The position numbers and the translations under genes were made by a program. A DNA stretch of 64,000 bases. It comes from Flavobacterium notoginsengisoli. Lineage in GTDB: Bacteria > Bacteroidota > Bacteroidia > Flavobacteriales > Flavobacteriaceae. Location: the NCBI RefSeq assembly GCF_014207905.1, contig NZ_JACHLB010000001.1:1304723-1368722 (forward strand). Reading direction: 5' to 3'. The notes beneath the pieces were generated by a model. That model saw nothing but the letters and a program-made list of their open reading frames with translations, did no database searches and was not told where the DNA came from. Below, piece by piece: positions 21,001 to 28,885 of the stretch (the stretch's first letter is position 1; each line of letters begins with the position of its first letter).

Positions 21001-22345
21001 CTTTGGAACGTCTAAACCATCGTTAGGATTTGTTTTTGGTAGTCAAGATGATATTCGTTACGAAGCTGCTAAAAATGGCTGGTTGACCGATTATCAAAAT
21101 TTTAATCAAAACTTCTCGCAAGTAAATAGTAAGCTTTTAAAAGTAACTGCTAATCTTGATGTTCTTCCTGATTTGAAAGTTGATTTGTCAATGGATCGTT
21201 CTTATTCGCAAAATTCTTCAGAACAATATAGTGTTGTTAGAGATACTATCGGAAATTTGAGTTATCAACCGTTGTCTCCTTATACGTATGGGATGTTCTC
21301 TATTTCGACAGTATTAATAAAAACAGCTTTTTCAACTAGTAATGAGATGCAATCGGCAGCTTTTGATGATTTTAGGAATAATCGTTTAGTAATCGCAAAT
21401 CGTTTGGCTGAAGAACATTATGGGCCAGGAATGCCAATTCCGAGATACGATGCCTCGACCCTGCCTCCAGAAGACACTTCAGTGCCAGTAGATAATATTG
21501 CGAATCCTAATAATACCGAAAGAAAATTAATTCAGGCTAATGATGGTTATCCAATTGGTTATAGCAAAAGTAATCAGGCGGTACTGCTTCCTGCATTTTT
21601 AGCGGCTTATACAGGAGGTGACGCTTCCAATGTGTCAACAGGCATTTTTAGGAATTTCCCTATTCCAAATTGGTCGATAAAATATAATGGATTAATGCGT
21701 TATAAGTATTTTAAAGATCACTTTAAGCGTTTTTCTTTGCAACACAATTATAGAGCTTCTTACACAGTTAGCCAGTTTAGGTCGAATTTTGATTATCTTG
21801 AAAATCCAAACGGACAAGACGTAAATTCAAATTTCTACAATAAAACAGTAATGTCGAATGTCAACTTGGTAGAACAGTTTAGTCCACTTATTAGAGTTGA
21901 TTTTGAGTTGAAAAGCTCGCTTCGACTGTTGACTGAAATTAAGAAAGACCGAGCTTTATCAATGAGTTTTGATAATAATTTATTGACAGAAGTAAAAGGA
22001 ATAGAGTATGTAGTTGGGTTAGGATATCGTTTTAAGGATGTAATTATTTCCTCGCGACTTGCAGATAATCCAACAGGAATTATCAAAAGTGATATTAATA
22101 TAAAAGCAGATTTTTCATTTAGAAATAATGAAACCTTGGTTCGTTATTTAGATTACGATAATAATCAGCTAGCGGCAGGACAGAATATTTGGACATTAAA
22201 GTTAACAGCTGATTATGCTTTCAGTAAAAACTTGACGGCAATATTTTATTATGATCATTCGTTTTCGAAAGCAGTTATTTCAACTTCATTTCCTTTAACG
22301 AATATCAGATCAGGTTTCACACTTCGTTATAATTTTGGAAATTAA
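15089..22345 (+). CDS. sprA: Type IX secretion outer-membrane translocon SprA
   Basis: A 2,418-residue exported protein (signal peptide MRKICILLLVLLCGTVLRAQ) of the SprA/Sov family, whose members are about 2,400 residues. In F. johnsoniae SprA is the very large single-chain beta-barrel that forms the T9SS pore and works with PorV, a plug protein and other partners. The sequence shows long runs of alternating aromatic/polar residues typical of barrel strands from about residue 130 to the end. Soluble insertions lie between them (for example acidic segments near 1,460-1,475), and the C-terminal strand ends SGFTLRYNFGN. Only a 24-nt gap separates it from ruvA. It is the central export channel for the adhesin at the start of the window. 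The identification rests on size, family features and the neighbouring gcvH-vanZ-deoC-remB order. Confidence 0.95.
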   Translation: MRKICILLLVLLCGTVLRAQVNPPTQDTTKTQFSVGKIELEDPPSVMSAYRYDPITDRYIYTNSAEGVSINYPLILTPREYEDLLLKESRRNYFRKKSDAIDGKKTGAEAAKKDLLPRYYVNSSLFESIFGSNTIDVKPTGSVEMDLGLRYTKQDNPSFSPRNRSSLTFDFDQRISMSLMGKIGTRLEVNANYDTQSTFAFQNLFKLAYTPSEDDIVQKVEVGNVSMPLNSTLIRGAQSLFGVKTQLQFGKTTITGVFSEQKSQTKSIVAESGGTVQNFDLFALDYDNDRHFFLSQYFRNKYDASLRNYPLIDSRVQVTRIEVWVTNKQNRVTTNNNNLRNIIALQDLGEAQISGVPDNEVVVITNPTGFFNPNTLDSPTDNTNNKYDPASIGKGDSYLNNNIREIVTAKTGFNNANVAEGTDYSILENARKLTTQEYTFNPQLGYISLQQRLANDEILAVAFEYTVGGKVYQVGEFGSDGVDATLVTGNNTNGNQAIVTQSLVLKMLKSSLTNVNNPVWNLMMKNVYQIPQAYQIKQEDFRLNILYTDPSPINYITPATGSTFPPNPAPNDVVENTPLLNVFNLDRLNYNNDPQTGGDGFFDYVPGVTVDVQNARIIFTTKEPFGELLFRKLNTGSGENYNDPATYNANQRKYVFRTMYRSTQAGALQDSDKNKFLLRGKYKSSGSNGIPIGAFNVPQGSVVVTAAGRVLVEGIDYSVDYQLGRVQILDASLQASNTPIEVSLENNSIFGQQTRRFMGLNVEHKISDKFVVGGTFLKMTERPFTQKSSYGQESVNNTIFGFNGNYATEVPFLTRLANKLPNIDTDVPSNLSIRGEVAFLKPDAPKASDFEGEATIYIDDFEGSQTTIDMRSAYAWSLASTPFINSATDNTFNAGSNTLAYGFKRAKLAWYTIDPIFYTSKPSGISNDDLSFNTTRRIYSRELYPNTDIAQGQIQVINTLDLSYYPSDRGPYNNNPDFSLTNPSTNFGGIMRALNSTNFEQGNVEYIQFWVLDPYVGNGEAQASNTGKIYFNLGEISEDILKDERKQYENGLGPGQIMVNPQPQWGDVPASQSLIYAFDTNPENRKNQDVGLDGLPSSREGAVYTNYAAENDPAADDYTYYLNTDGGVLNRYKNYNGTENNSAVSVDDPNRGSTTLPDVEDINRDNTMSTINAYYEYSIEMRPGMQIGENYITDIREPEDIGNVELPNGSTTRARWIQFKIPVSQPKNTIGNITDFRSIRFMRMFMTGFNDQMTVRFGALDLVRGEWRRYTGTLDANDTTPDDDGTEFDVAAVNIQENGTKCPVNYVIPPGVQREQLYNNNTIINQNEQSLAVRIGGTGLEYRDSRAVFKNVSVDMRQYKKLKMFLHAESLPYETQLENDEMVGFIRFGNDFTQNFYQIEIPLKVTPTGGSCTISPDQVWLDQNNIDLALSLLTAMKIKAMTIDPTSSKRDINGIYYPDDDPDASDGDGDTKLRLGIKGNPNFGLVRNLMVGVKSTAEHKNIKGEVWFNELRMSDLENKGGMAALLNIDTNMADFATLSASGKKSTIGFGSLEQGANERDREDIQQYNIVTNMNLGKLLPKKWGINLPFNYAIGEEVITPEYDPFNQDIKLSQLIAETTDPAEKDNIRTRAVDYTKRKSINFIGVRKDRALEQKPHVYDVENFTFSQSYNQVERHDYEVENYNDEQSNTAVNYAYTFQPKEVVPFKNNQFMKKSDYWKMLSDLNFNYLPSNISFNSNILRQSNRQQYRQVESVEGIGLDPLYRRNFAFNYQYGFGFNLTKSLKLNYTAASNNIVRNFLNDDNTPKEDFNIWDDYFDIGTPNQHLQQLIVNYDIPINKIPIFSFIKANYSYTADYNWQRSSTAFSQYVEDDTTWNLGNTIQNANSNTFAATLNMNLLYKYLGLTPGGKPAKAKPVAPPKPGEKIVNTAKPTVSKSPFYDGLIGVLTSVKNVQINYTENSGTVLPGYIPGVGFFGTSKPSLGFVFGSQDDIRYEAAKNGWLTDYQNFNQNFSQVNSKLLKVTANLDVLPDLKVDLSMDRSYSQNSSEQYSVVRDTIGNLSYQPLSPYTYGMFSISTVLIKTAFSTSNEMQSAAFDDFRNNRLVIANRLAEEHYGPGMPIPRYDASTLPPEDTSVPVDNIANPNNTERKLIQANDGYPIGYSKSNQAVLLPAFLAAYTGGDASNVSTGIFRNFPIPNWSIKYNGLMRYKYFKDHFKRFSLQHNYRASYTVSQFRSNFDYLENPNGQDVNSNFYNKTVMSNVNLVEQFSPLIRVDFELKSSLRLLTEIKKDRALSMSFDNNLLTEVKGIEYVVGLGYRFKDVIISSRLADNPTGIIKSDINIKADFSFRNNETLVRYLDYDNNQLAAGQNIWTLKLTADYAFSKNLTAIFYYDHSFSKAVISTSFPLTNIRSGFTLRYNFGN

Positions 22346-22382
22346 TTTTTGGTTTCTAAACTAGATTTCATTAGAAGATTAT

Positions 22383-22390
22383 TACATTTG
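22383..22390 (+). promoter_or_regulatory. Probable -7 promoter element of gcvH
   Basis: TACATTTG fits TAnnTTTG and lies 40 nt before the gcvH ATG. Confidence 0.5.
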
Positions 22391-22430
22391 TGGCTTAAAT
22401 TTTAAATTATCAATTTTCAAACATACTATT

Positions 22431-22811
22431 ATGAGCATACCAGCAAATTTAAAGTACACAAAAGATCACGAATGGGTTAGCATCGAAGGAGATGTTGCGA
22501 CTGTAGGAATTACTCATTTTGCACAAAAAGAGTTAGGGGATATCGTGTATGTTGAGGTAGAAACTTTAGATCAGACACTTTCAAAAGATGAGGTTTTTGG
22601 AACTGTTGAAGCTGTAAAAACAGTTTCAGATTTATTTTTACCATTAACAGGTGAAATCATTGCTTTTAATGAAGATTTAGAAAGTGCTCCAGAAACTGTA
22701 AATTCTGATCCTTACGGAGCAGGATGGATGATTAAAATTAAAATTGCTGATGCATCAGAAATTGATTCGTTATTATCTGATGAAGCTTATAAAGATTTGA
22801 TCGGTGCCTAA
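22431..22811 (+). CDS. gcvH: Glycine cleavage system H protein
   Basis: A 126-residue lipoyl-carrier protein of standard length. The lipoylated lysine is K63 in the [11 protein letters not shown] motif, and the family signature DHEWVS is at residues 12-17. It shuttles the aminomethyl group between the P, T and L proteins of the glycine cleavage complex. The P and T genes are not in this window. The next gene starts inside its last codons (8-nt overlap), so translation is probably coupled. Confidence 0.96.
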   Translation: MSIPANLKYTKDHEWVSIEGDVATVGITHFAQKELGDIVYVEVETLDQTLSKDEVFGTVEAVKTVSDLFLPLTGEIIAFNEDLESAPETVNSDPYGAGWMIKIKIADASEIDSLLSDEAYKDLIGA

Positions 22812-23187
22812 ACAACTGCTGTTAATTTGGGCAATTATCTGCTCTGGAATTATTGCGTATTTTTGTCTAACAGATTCTGGCAATATTCCGGTAGTTAATT
22901 TTCCAAGTATTGATAAAATTGTACATTTCTGCTTTCATTTTGGATTTACAATTTCTTGGATTTTGTTTTTCAAAAAAGAATTGAAAGGGAAAGAATCAGA
23001 AGATTTTAAAGCGTATTTAATTTCCTTTATTTTTTCTGTTTTTTTCGGAATTACAATTGAAATTTTGCAGAATGCCATTACTGTTACAAGGGCTGCTGAT
23101 GTTTCTGACATTTTAGCAAATGCACTTGGCGCGGTTGTAGCTGTTTTTTCGGCAATTGCGTTTAGAAGACAAATCAATAGGATATGA
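22804..23187 (+). CDS. VanZ-like integral membrane protein
   Basis: A 127-residue protein with about four membrane segments, starting with GTG inside the end of gcvH. It has VanZ-family features: the [13 protein letters not shown] motif around residues 38-50, a [10 protein letters not shown] segment and the [17 protein letters not shown] helix. The function of VanZ-like proteins outside teicoplanin resistance loci is unknown. No upstream ATG is in frame, so the GTG start and coupling to gcvH are the best reading. It is followed by a strong terminator. Confidence 0.85.
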   Translation: MPKQLLLIWAIICSGIIAYFCLTDSGNIPVVNFPSIDKIVHFCFHFGFTISWILFFKKELKGKESEDFKAYLISFIFSVFFGITIEILQNAITVTRAADVSDILANALGAVVAVFSAIAFRRQINRI

Positions 23188-23192
23188 TACAA

Positions 23193-23217
23193 AACCCACT
23201 TCGGTGGGTTTTTTTAT
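23193..23217 (+). terminator. Terminator with TTCG tetraloop after the VanZ-like gene
   Basis: A 9-bp perfect stem AAAACCCAC / GTGGGTTTT closed by the extra-stable loop TTCG, followed by a T-run. It ends the gcvH-vanZ unit. Confidence 0.9.
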
Positions 23218-23264
23218 ACAGCAAATTCAACCTTTTAAAAGCTGTGTTTTTTGAATATAAAATG

Positions 23265-23272
23265 TACTTTTG
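23265..23272 (+). promoter_or_regulatory. Probable -7 promoter element of deoC
   Basis: TACTTTTG fits TAnnTTTG and lies 28 nt before the deoC ATG at 23300. A longer reading frame beginning at 23270 would start inside this element, which argues for the ATG. Confidence 0.55.
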
Positions 23273-23299
23273 TGCTGGTTTTCTGCAATTTCAATCATT

Positions 23300-24043
23300 A
23301 TGAATGTAAAACAATATTTAGATTCTACGTATTTAAAAACAGCATCTCAGGCAGGTTTGTCAGATGCAGAAAATGCTTTGGTGGTTAAAAATGTAATCGT
23401 TGAAGCAATTAAAGAAGAATTTAAATTGGTTATGATTCGTCCAGAATTTGTAGCAATGGCTAAAGAAATGATTGCAGAAGCGAAATCTATTTTGTTAGTT
23501 GGAACTGTAATCGATTTTCCAGAAGGAAAATCAAACTTAGAAACCAAGATAAAAGAAGCGAATGAAGCCATTACAAATGGAGCTGATGATTTAGATTTTG
23601 TTTGTAATTACGAAGCTTTTAAAAATGGAGAAATAGATTTGGTAAAAAACGAAATCTTAATTGGAACCCAGATTGGTTTGGCTCATAATAAAACAGTAAA
23701 ATGGATTATTGAAGTAGCCGCTTTAACTGATAAAGAAATCATACAATTATCTGCTTTGATTAAAAATGTCGTGGTGTCTCATTTTGATGAAGAAGATTTT
23801 TCTTCTGTGTTTGTTAAATCGTCAACCGGATTTTACAAAACAGAAAATGGACAGCCGAATGGAGCAACGGCGTCGTCTATAATTATTATGCTTGAAAATG
23901 CATCGCCTTTGCCTGTAAAAGCAGCAGGTGGTGTCCGTTCGTTTGAAGAAGCAGTAGAAATGATTAATTTAGGAGTGCAGCGAATTGGCACTTCGGCTGC
24001 AAAAGCAATTGCAAACGGACAAATTTCCCCAAATCAATATTAA
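23300..24043 (+). CDS. deoC: Deoxyribose-phosphate aldolase
   Basis: A 247-residue class I aldolase that interconverts 2-deoxyribose 5-phosphate with glyceraldehyde 3-phosphate and acetaldehyde in deoxynucleoside breakdown. The Schiff-base lysine is in the FVKSSTGF motif, the ADDLDFV segment carries the conserved acidic residues, and VKAAGGVRSFEEA near the C-terminus supplies the phosphate-binding glycines. The frame can be extended ten codons upstream, but those codons overlap the -7 element, so ATG at 23300 (MNVKQYLDST) is chosen. It lies between sprA and remB without a functional link to gliding. Confidence 0.95.
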   Translation: MNVKQYLDSTYLKTASQAGLSDAENALVVKNVIVEAIKEEFKLVMIRPEFVAMAKEMIAEAKSILLVGTVIDFPEGKSNLETKIKEANEAITNGADDLDFVCNYEAFKNGEIDLVKNEILIGTQIGLAHNKTVKWIIEVAALTDKEIIQLSALIKNVVVSHFDEEDFSSVFVKSSTGFYKTENGQPNGATASSIIIMLENASPLPVKAAGGVRSFEEAVEMINLGVQRIGTSAAKAIANGQISPNQY

Positions 24044-24061
24044 ATAAATACCGGTATTTTA

Positions 24062-26185
24062 GTGAATAAGTTTTTTCTATCCCTTGGTTTAATTTTTTTG
24101 TTTTTAAATGTTTCCGCACAACAAAATGGCGATTCTTCAATTCGGCCGAGTTTTACTGCTGAGATGTTTCCTGTTTTTCTAAATTGTGAAAATTTAGATG
24201 GCAAAAAATTAGAGAATTGTTTCTATAAAGAAGTTCAAGATTTTGTTTTTAGTAATTTTCAAATTCCTGAAAATTTAAAGGAAAAAAAATATAAAGGAGA
24301 AGTAAAAGTTCTTTTCGAGGTTGATGCGACAGGTGAGTTTAAGGTAATTTATGTTTCAGCTGCAAGCGAAGAATTATCAGAAGAAGCAAAACGTGTTTTT
24401 GGAAAGTTTCCAAAAATTAAGCCATCAACTTATAATGGAAAACCAACCTATTCCAAATACACTATTTCAATTGACATACCTTTAAAAAGTTCAGAACAAA
24501 TTGCTGCCGAAGCTTTGGCGGCGGCAGAGATTTTGAAACCAATTGAAAAACCAATGACAGAATTGGACAGTATTGTTTATAAAAAATATAATAATCCAGA
24601 ATTTGATAGTCATTTAAATATTCCATTTTCACATAGCTATTACGCCCAATTTGATGGTGCAATGAATCAGGTTGGAAGTAATAATCATACTGCTTCGAAG
24701 CCATATACTTATGAAGAGGTTTCGAAATATTATAATTTGAAAGCAGTTAATCAATCTCTGCAGAAAAATGTTTCGAGTTGGTTGGGGAGAAAATGGTGGA
24801 ATGAAAACATGGTTCAGATCCAAGGCGAAGGATATTGGTTTTCTTTAAATCCAATTGTTGATTTGCAATTGGGTAAAGCTTCAGATATTGATGCATCTTA
24901 TACTTACGTCAATACAAGAGCATTGAATTTTAGAGGGGGATTAGGTAAACAAATTAATTTTACAACAACATTTTTTGAAAGCCAAGGAAGATTTGCAGGT
25001 TATTTTAATGATTATGCAGAATCTATAAAGCCTTCTGGAGGAAACCCTGCAATAATTCCAGGAATTGGAATTGCAAAAGGTTTTAAAACAGATGCTTATG
25101 ATTTTCCTTTAGCGGAAGCTAACATAACATACACGCCAAGTAAAATCTTTGATTTGCAATTGGGCTACGGAAGGAATTTTATTGGAGACGGTTATCGTTC
25201 TCTTTTAGAGGGAGATGGAGCAAGTCCGTATCCTTACTTTAAAATTAACACCAAATTTTGGAAGATAAAATATACTAATACCTATATGTGGTTGAAAGAT
25301 GTTCGTCCAGATGTAACTGTTGATAGAACATATGCAACTAAATTTATGGCGAATCATTATTTAAGCTGGAATGTTTCGAATAGATTGAATTTAGGTTTCT
25401 TTGAATCGGTAGTTTGGACTGATACAAATAATAGAGGTTTTGATATCAATTTTGTAAATCCGATTATTTTTTACCGTGCAGTAGAATTCGGTTCTTCTTC
25501 TAGAAGCGGAAATGCTCTTTTGGGAATTACAGGAAAATATAAGTGGAACAACAGTATCAATTTATATTCGCAATTTTTGATCGACGAATTTTCGGTTTCT
25601 GATGTTGGAGCTGGAAATAAGAGCTGGAAAAATAAATTTGGATTTCAGCTTGGGGCAAAATACTTTAATGCATTTGATGTGAAAGATTTATTAATTCAAG
25701 TGGAGTTTAATCATGTGAGACCTTATGTTTATTCGCATAGCGCAGTGATTACTAATTATGGGCATAATAATCAAAGTGTTGGGCATCAGTGGGGTGGTAA
25801 TTTTAAAGAGCTTATTTTAATTGGACGCTATCATAAAGGTAGAATTTTTGGAGATGCAAAATTCACAATGGGAACTAGAGGTTTGGATTTTGATACGGCT
25901 GAGGATTCTTATAATTATGGTGGAAATATTTATAAAAGTTATGATGAAAACCGTCCATACGATACTGGTGTAAAAGTTGGGCAGGGAAATAAAACAAGTG
26001 TTTTTATTGCAGATATTCAGGGAGGTTATTTGATTAATCCGATGACTAATTTGAAATTATTTGGAAGTCTTATTTATAGAAATTTTGATCCTACACAAGA
26101 AACTGCATCTACATTTAAACAAAGTACAACATGGTTTAGTATCGGTTTGAGATCAGATATTTTTAATTGGTATTTTGATTACTAG
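24062..26185 (+). CDS. remB: Gliding motility protein RemB
   Basis: A 707-residue exported protein with signal peptide MNKFFLSLGLIFLFLNVSAQ and a GTG start. Residues about 75-140 resemble a TonB C-terminal domain (KGEVKVLFEVDATGEFK, later NGKPTYSKYTISIDIPL). The rest (about 170-707) looks like an outer-membrane barrel of the capsule-assembly Wzi type, with an NFIGDGYRSLLEGDGA segment near 375 and a long series of aromatic beta strands to the last residue. RemB is an accessory gliding protein in F. johnsoniae. The assignment rests on this architecture and on the position four genes after sprA; its exact biochemical role is not known. No promoter is obvious in the 18-nt gap after deoC, so it is probably cotranscribed with it. 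Confidence 0.85.
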   Translation: MNKFFLSLGLIFLFLNVSAQQNGDSSIRPSFTAEMFPVFLNCENLDGKKLENCFYKEVQDFVFSNFQIPENLKEKKYKGEVKVLFEVDATGEFKVIYVSAASEELSEEAKRVFGKFPKIKPSTYNGKPTYSKYTISIDIPLKSSEQIAAEALAAAEILKPIEKPMTELDSIVYKKYNNPEFDSHLNIPFSHSYYAQFDGAMNQVGSNNHTASKPYTYEEVSKYYNLKAVNQSLQKNVSSWLGRKWWNENMVQIQGEGYWFSLNPIVDLQLGKASDIDASYTYVNTRALNFRGGLGKQINFTTTFFESQGRFAGYFNDYAESIKPSGGNPAIIPGIGIAKGFKTDAYDFPLAEANITYTPSKIFDLQLGYGRNFIGDGYRSLLEGDGASPYPYFKINTKFWKIKYTNTYMWLKDVRPDVTVDRTYATKFMANHYLSWNVSNRLNLGFFESVVWTDTNNRGFDINFVNPIIFYRAVEFGSSSRSGNALLGITGKYKWNNSINLYSQFLIDEFSVSDVGAGNKSWKNKFGFQLGAKYFNAFDVKDLLIQVEFNHVRPYVYSHSAVITNYGHNNQSVGHQWGGNFKELILIGRYHKGRIFGDAKFTMGTRGLDFDTAEDSYNYGGNIYKSYDENRPYDTGVKVGQGNKTSVFIADIQGGYLINPMTNLKLFGSLIYRNFDPTQETASTFKQSTTWFSIGLRSDIFNWYFDY

Positions 26186-26301
26186 GATTTTTAATAAGAT
26201 TTTTCGAAATAATAGTGTTAAAGAATGTTGAGATCTTGGTTTGTAAAGGTTTTATTGAAAAAAATCTAAAATTATAGGTCTAAATTCTACAATCTAATTT
26301 G

Positions 26302-26309
26302 TACATTTG
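26302..26309 (+). promoter_or_regulatory. Probable -7 promoter element of the oxidase cluster
   Basis: TACATTTG fits TAnnTTTG and lies 36 nt before the chosen ctaB start. It overlaps the TTG that would begin the longest version of that frame. Confidence 0.55.
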
Positions 26310-26345
26310 CACCACTCAAAAAAAAATACAAAAATATCAACGATA

Positions 26346-27248
26346 TTGAACGCTGCAAAAAATACATTATCAATCAAATCAATATTTCTAGACTTTAAAG
26401 AGATTACTAAAGCCGGCTTGGCTATTAGTGTTTTGTTCTCATCTATAGCAGGATATTTACTAGGTGTTGATTCTGAACATCCATTTAGTTGGACTGTTTT
26501 GATTGTTTTGTCTATTGGAGGATATTGTATGGTTGGAGCATCAAATGCTTTTAATCAGGTAATTGAGAAAGATATTGATTCTTTAATGGATCGTACTAAA
26601 AATCGTCCAGTTCCATCAGGACGTATGAGTCCTAAAATAGCATTGCTAGTGGCTAGTCTACTGACTATTATTGGTATAGCATTACTTTATACAATAAATG
26701 CAAAGTCAGCAATGTTTGCTGCTATTTCCATATTCTTGTACACAAGTGTTTATACACCATTGAAAACAGTTACTTCGTTATCTGTTTTTGTTGGTGCGTT
26801 TCCTGGTGCAATTCCGTTCATGTTAGGCTGGGTTGCTGCTACAGGAGAATTTGGTATTGAAGCAGGAACACTCTTTTTAATTCAATTTTTTTGGCAGTTT
26901 CCACATTTTTGGTCCATTGGATGGTTTTTGTATGAAGACTATGAGAAAGCAGGGATTTTTATGTTGCCAACTGGAAGAAAAGATAAAGGAACTGCATTGC
27001 AGGTTATTTTGTATACAGTTTGGCTGATAATAGCATCACTTTTACCAGTGTTAGGTTTTACGGGACAATTGCTTATTTCGCCAATTGCAGCAGTTTTAGT
27101 CTTTCTTTTAGGAATTTGGATGCTATTTTATGCTGTAAAATTGTATCAATTAAGAACCGCAAAAGCAGCGAGAACACTAATGTTGGTAAGTGTTTCTTAT
27201 ATTTCGCTTTTGCAGATTGTATATATTGTAGATAAATTTTTAAGATAG
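26346..27248 (+). CDS. ctaB: Protoheme IX farnesyltransferase (heme O synthase)
   Basis: A 300-residue UbiA-family membrane enzyme that attaches a farnesyl group to heme B to make heme O, the precursor of heme A for the oxidase encoded downstream. The prenyl-diphosphate binding motif NQVIEKDIDSLMDRT, followed by RPVPSGR, is near residues 78-98, and about eight or nine membrane helices are visible. The frame has no upstream ATG. TTG at 26346 (MNAAKNTLS) is chosen because the alternative TTG at 26307 lies inside the -7 promoter element. The stop is 2 nt before the next start, so it heads the oxidase operon. Confidence 0.93.
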   Translation: MNAAKNTLSIKSIFLDFKEITKAGLAISVLFSSIAGYLLGVDSEHPFSWTVLIVLSIGGYCMVGASNAFNQVIEKDIDSLMDRTKNRPVPSGRMSPKIALLVASLLTIIGIALLYTINAKSAMFAAISIFLYTSVYTPLKTVTSLSVFVGAFPGAIPFMLGWVAATGEFGIEAGTLFLIQFFWQFPHFWSIGWFLYEDYEKAGIFMLPTGRKDKGTALQVILYTVWLIIASLLPVLGFTGQLLISPIAAVLVFLLGIWMLFYAVKLYQLRTAKAARTLMLVSVSYISLLQIVYIVDKFLR

Positions 27249-27250
27249 TT

Positions 27251-27838
27251 ATGGAAATGACGATAACAACAACTGAAGAAAAAGCAAGAAAATCAAAATC
27301 AGCAAAACTGATTCTCCTTTTTGCAATGGTTAGTATGACTATGATGTTTGCTGGATTAACAAGCGCATTTGTAGTAAGTAAGTCAAGAGCAGACTGGTTG
27401 AAGAATTTTGAGCTTCCTTCTGCATTTTATTGGAGTACAGCTGTGATTATTGCTTGTAGTGTTACTTTCCATTTGGCAAAAAAAGCCATTCAGAAAGATA
27501 ATAGAAGCGCAGTAACAAGTTTGCTTTTAGGAACTTTGGCTTTAGGGATTCTGTTTGTGATACTTCAATTTCAAGGATTTGAACAAATCATTGGACAAGG
27601 GTATTATTTTACAGGACAAGGTAGTTCAATTACTACAACTTTCCTTTACGTAGTAACGGTTACACACTTGTTGCACTTAGCTGGCGGATTAATTTCACTT
27701 TTAATTATAATTTATAATCATTTTAAACAAAAATACAATTCGACTCAAACTCTTGGTATAGAACTAGGTGCGATGTATTGGCACTTTTTAGACTTATTGT
27801 GGGTGTATTTATTTTTATTTTTATTTTTCTTTAAATAA
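27251..27838 (+). CDS. Cytochrome c oxidase subunit III, short form
   Basis: A 195-residue heme-copper oxidase subunit III with five predicted membrane helices. Family features are HLLHLAGGLISL near residue 140 and the final YWHFLDLLWVYLF helix. Subunit III binds no metal and supports subunit I. It overlaps no neighbour but sits 2 nt after ctaB. A second, longer subunit III follows, an arrangement usual in Flavobacteria; the catalytic subunits I and II are not in this window. Confidence 0.9.
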   Translation: MEMTITTTEEKARKSKSAKLILLFAMVSMTMMFAGLTSAFVVSKSRADWLKNFELPSAFYWSTAVIIACSVTFHLAKKAIQKDNRSAVTSLLLGTLALGILFVILQFQGFEQIIGQGYYFTGQGSSITTTFLYVVTVTHLLHLAGGLISLLIIIYNHFKQKYNSTQTLGIELGAMYWHFLDLLWVYLFLFLFFFK

Positions 27839-27848
27839 GAAAAAAACG

Positions 27849-27856
27849 TAAATTTG
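27849..27856 (+). promoter_or_regulatory. Possible internal -7 promoter element before the second subunit III
   Basis: TAAATTTG fits TAnnTTTG and lies 24 nt before the ATG at 27881, in a 42-nt gap inside the oxidase cluster. No -33 TTG is seen. Confidence 0.4.
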
Positions 27857-27880
27857 GGAACTTTTTAACGAATATCTTTT

Positions 27881-28867
27881 ATGGGAGCGACAGTTACTAC
27901 TGCAAACAACGACGAAAAAACTTGGGGAGGCGGTCATGAGATCCAGCCACTAGGATCAAGTTATGGTAAAATGATGATGTGGTTTTTTATCGTATCAGAT
28001 GCCTTAACATTCTCTGGATTTCTAGGAGCTTACGGTTTTTCTAGATTTAAATTTATTGAAACTTGGCCTTTGGCTGATGAAGTGTTTACTCACTTTCCAT
28101 TTATGCATGGTGTTGCGGCTCCAATGTATTATGTAGCATTAATGACTTTTATTTTGATCTTTTCATCTGTAACAATGGTTTTAGCTGTTGATGCAGGACA
28201 CCAATTGAAAAAGACAAAAGTTGCTATTTATATGTTCTTAACTATTATTGGAGGTCTTATTTTCGTTGGTTCTCAAGCTTGGGAATGGAAAAACTTCATT
28301 AAAGGAGAATATGGAGCAGTTGAAACTGTTGGAGGAAGTTTACTTCAATTTGTTGATAAAGACGGAAAAAGAGTTGCTTTAGCTGATTTTGCAGTTAAAT
28401 TGCCAGAACAAAGAGAAGCTTTAACTAGAAGCCACTCTACTTGGTTTATGGAAGATGCTCAATCACTTCCAACTTATACAGTTGCTGAAGTTCAAGCTGG
28501 ATTTAAAGCTCATCCTGAATTATTAATCAGAACAGAAAAACTTACAGATAAAAAGAAAAAAACAGTTTTGTCTAGAGAAGAATCTGAAACACACTTAGCG
28601 AGCGCTAAATATGTTGTAGAAGGAGCTAACTTGATTAGAAACGAATACGGTAATAAATTATTTGCTGATTTCTTCTTCTTTATTACTGGTTTCCACGGAT
28701 TCCACGTATTTTCAGGAGTTATCATTAATATCATCATTTTCTTTAATGTATTATTAGGTACTTACGAGAAGAGAAGAAGCTACGAAATGGTAGAGAAAGT
28801 TGGTTTATACTGGCACTTCGTAGATTTAGTTTGGGTATTTGTATTTACAGTTTTCTACCTAGTTTAA
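27881..28867 (+). CDS. Cytochrome c oxidase subunit III, long form with soluble insertion
   Basis: A 328-residue subunit III. Membrane helices at about 30-50, 75-100, 110-130, 265-290 and 305-328 flank a charged, soluble insertion of about 115 residues (about 145-262) that is absent from ordinary subunit III. Typical motifs are SQAWEWKNFI, HGFHVFSGVIINI and YWHFVDLVWVFVFT. It follows the short subunit III and precedes subunit IV, so both forms probably belong to one caa3/cbb-like A-type oxidase. The insertion looks hydrophilic and probably sits on one face of the membrane, perhaps for docking an electron donor (inference). Confidence 0.9.
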   Translation: MGATVTTANNDEKTWGGGHEIQPLGSSYGKMMMWFFIVSDALTFSGFLGAYGFSRFKFIETWPLADEVFTHFPFMHGVAAPMYYVALMTFILIFSSVTMVLAVDAGHQLKKTKVAIYMFLTIIGGLIFVGSQAWEWKNFIKGEYGAVETVGGSLLQFVDKDGKRVALADFAVKLPEQREALTRSHSTWFMEDAQSLPTYTVAEVQAGFKAHPELLIRTEKLTDKKKKTVLSREESETHLASAKYVVEGANLIRNEYGNKLFADFFFFITGFHGFHVFSGVIINIIIFFNVLLGTYEKRRSYEMVEKVGLYWHFVDLVWVFVFTVFYLV

Positions 28868-28885
28868 TTTTAGAATTTAATTATT

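Noticed and set aside
23270..23299. Longer start for deoC beginning MCWFS.
   Set aside because: It would start inside the promoter -7 element; the family start matches the ATG at 23300.
26307..26345. Longer start for ctaB beginning at TTG 26307.
   Set aside because: That codon lies within the TACATTTG promoter element; transcription would begin after it.
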